The notes under the pieces are model-generated. The model saw only the letters and a program-made list of their open reading frames with translations. It was not told where the DNA came from and ran no database searches. DNA of 64,000 bases from Xylaria sp. FL1777 (Eukaryota; Ascomycota; Sordariomycetes; Xylariales; Xylariaceae): NCBI GenBank assembly GCA_022578965.1, contig MU400609.1, positions 62,001 through 126,000 on the forward strand. Reading direction: 5' to 3'. Shown here one piece after another: positions 63,506 through 64,000 of the stretch. Position 1 is the first letter of the stretch. Every line of letters starts with the position of its first letter. A program made the position numbers and the translations under genes.

Positions 63506-64000
63506 TATATATTGTATTACTTGGGCTAACGGCTTATTAGCTATGCTAGTTTTTATTTCTTATATATATAGGTAAAAACTGTGCTTATAGGTTAAAAGCA
63601 AGCCATAAATAGCTTACTTTTTTTCTAGTAGCTAAATAAAAACATCCTGTATTTATTTTTAGGTTATACTAGTTTTGCTATAATTTTATTAAGTGTTTTG
63701 CTTTTTATTTTTCTGCTTTTAAGTTGTTTGCTTACTTACATTATACTGTTAATTAAATATATGCACTTTTATGTAGTTATTTTGTAGTTTTTTTTTCTTT
63801 GTATTTTTTTTGCTTTATAGTTTGCTTGCTTTAATATTACTGCTTGCTTTATGCTGCTTATAGTAGTTTTTTTAGTTTTAGCACTTATTTAGCTAAATAT
63901 GTTGCTTTTTTTTCTTAGTTTCTTTTTAAACCTTTTTTTATTATATTGCTAATATATTATAGTTTGCTTGTTTTAATATTATTACTAGCTTTTTGCTATA

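Larger units (their letters stand above)
45540..64000. other. AT-rich isochore without intact genes (RIP-like)
   Basis: Base composition drops abruptly at about 45540 from roughly balanced to extremely AT-rich and stays so to the window end. ORFs vanish in all frames; the only listed one (48415-48633) is a Phe/Lys/Asn-rich product of base composition. Residual G and C sit mostly in GCT, ACT, AGC and AGT contexts. The region is built of degraded repeats: a Copia element, a 2.54-kb inverted repeat and a MITE-like element, described separately. 45826-49134, 59055-60965 and 63506-64000 contain no identifiable unit. Confidence 0.95.

Noticed and set aside
45540..64000. CRISPR-like array or centromere
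   Set aside because: No regularly spaced repeat; eukaryotic context. A centromere cannot be told from any AT isochore without chromatin data.

Overview
The window is nuclear DNA of a filamentous ascomycete (Pezizomycotina, probably Sordariomycetes; species not determinable by eye). The signs are genes split by short introns (mostly 44-95 nt) with GT...CTAAC/CTGAC...AG signals, fungal-only families (Zn2Cys6 regulator, Clr5-ankyrin protein, T1 ribonuclease, CVNH, M43B protease), and a long AT-rich tract scarred by RIP-like C-to-T mutation.

Layout: 1-45.5 kb has normal base composition and carries genes. In order: the 3' two thirds of a KDM5/JARID1 histone H3K4 demethylase (+); a 751-aa protein of unknown function (-); a secreted T1/N1 guanyl ribonuclease (-); a six-exon GH115 alpha-glucuronidase (+); an MFS sugar transporter (-); a five-exon GH95 alpha-L-fucosidase (-); a secreted cyanovirin-N homology protein (-); a secreted M43B (MEP1-type) metalloprotease (-); a 5-kb gene-poor stretch with an unresolved coding-like zone; a DEDDh-type 3'-5' exonuclease-fold protein (Gfd2/YDR514C-like, +); a Zn2Cys6 transcription factor (+); an atypical SDR (-); a LigB/DODA-type dioxygenase (+); a small membrane protein (-); and a Clr5-ankyrin gene (+) broken by two apparent one-base losses. 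Many genes only become whole after splicing, so I rebuilt the exon joins by hand; phases agree at every junction given below.

45.5-64 kb is an AT isochore without intact genes. It holds a degraded Ty1/Copia retrotransposon (49502-56876) with two 287-bp LTRs and a TTTTA target duplication, sitting inside one arm of a ~2.54-kb inverted repeat. The other arm (60966-63505) keeps the empty target site, so the insertion boundaries can be read directly. The repeat ends in an 18-base motif that also bounds a 134-bp MITE-like element at 45692-45825.

Functional reading: GH115, the sugar transporter and GH95 form a loose plant-cell-wall (glucuronoxylan/fucosylated polysaccharide) uptake and degradation neighbourhood, joined by other secreted proteins (ribonuclease, CVNH, protease). 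That is the kind of gene content expected near repeat-rich compartments in plant-associated fungi. Co-regulation is inference; only sugar-regulator-like motifs upstream of the transporter hint at it.
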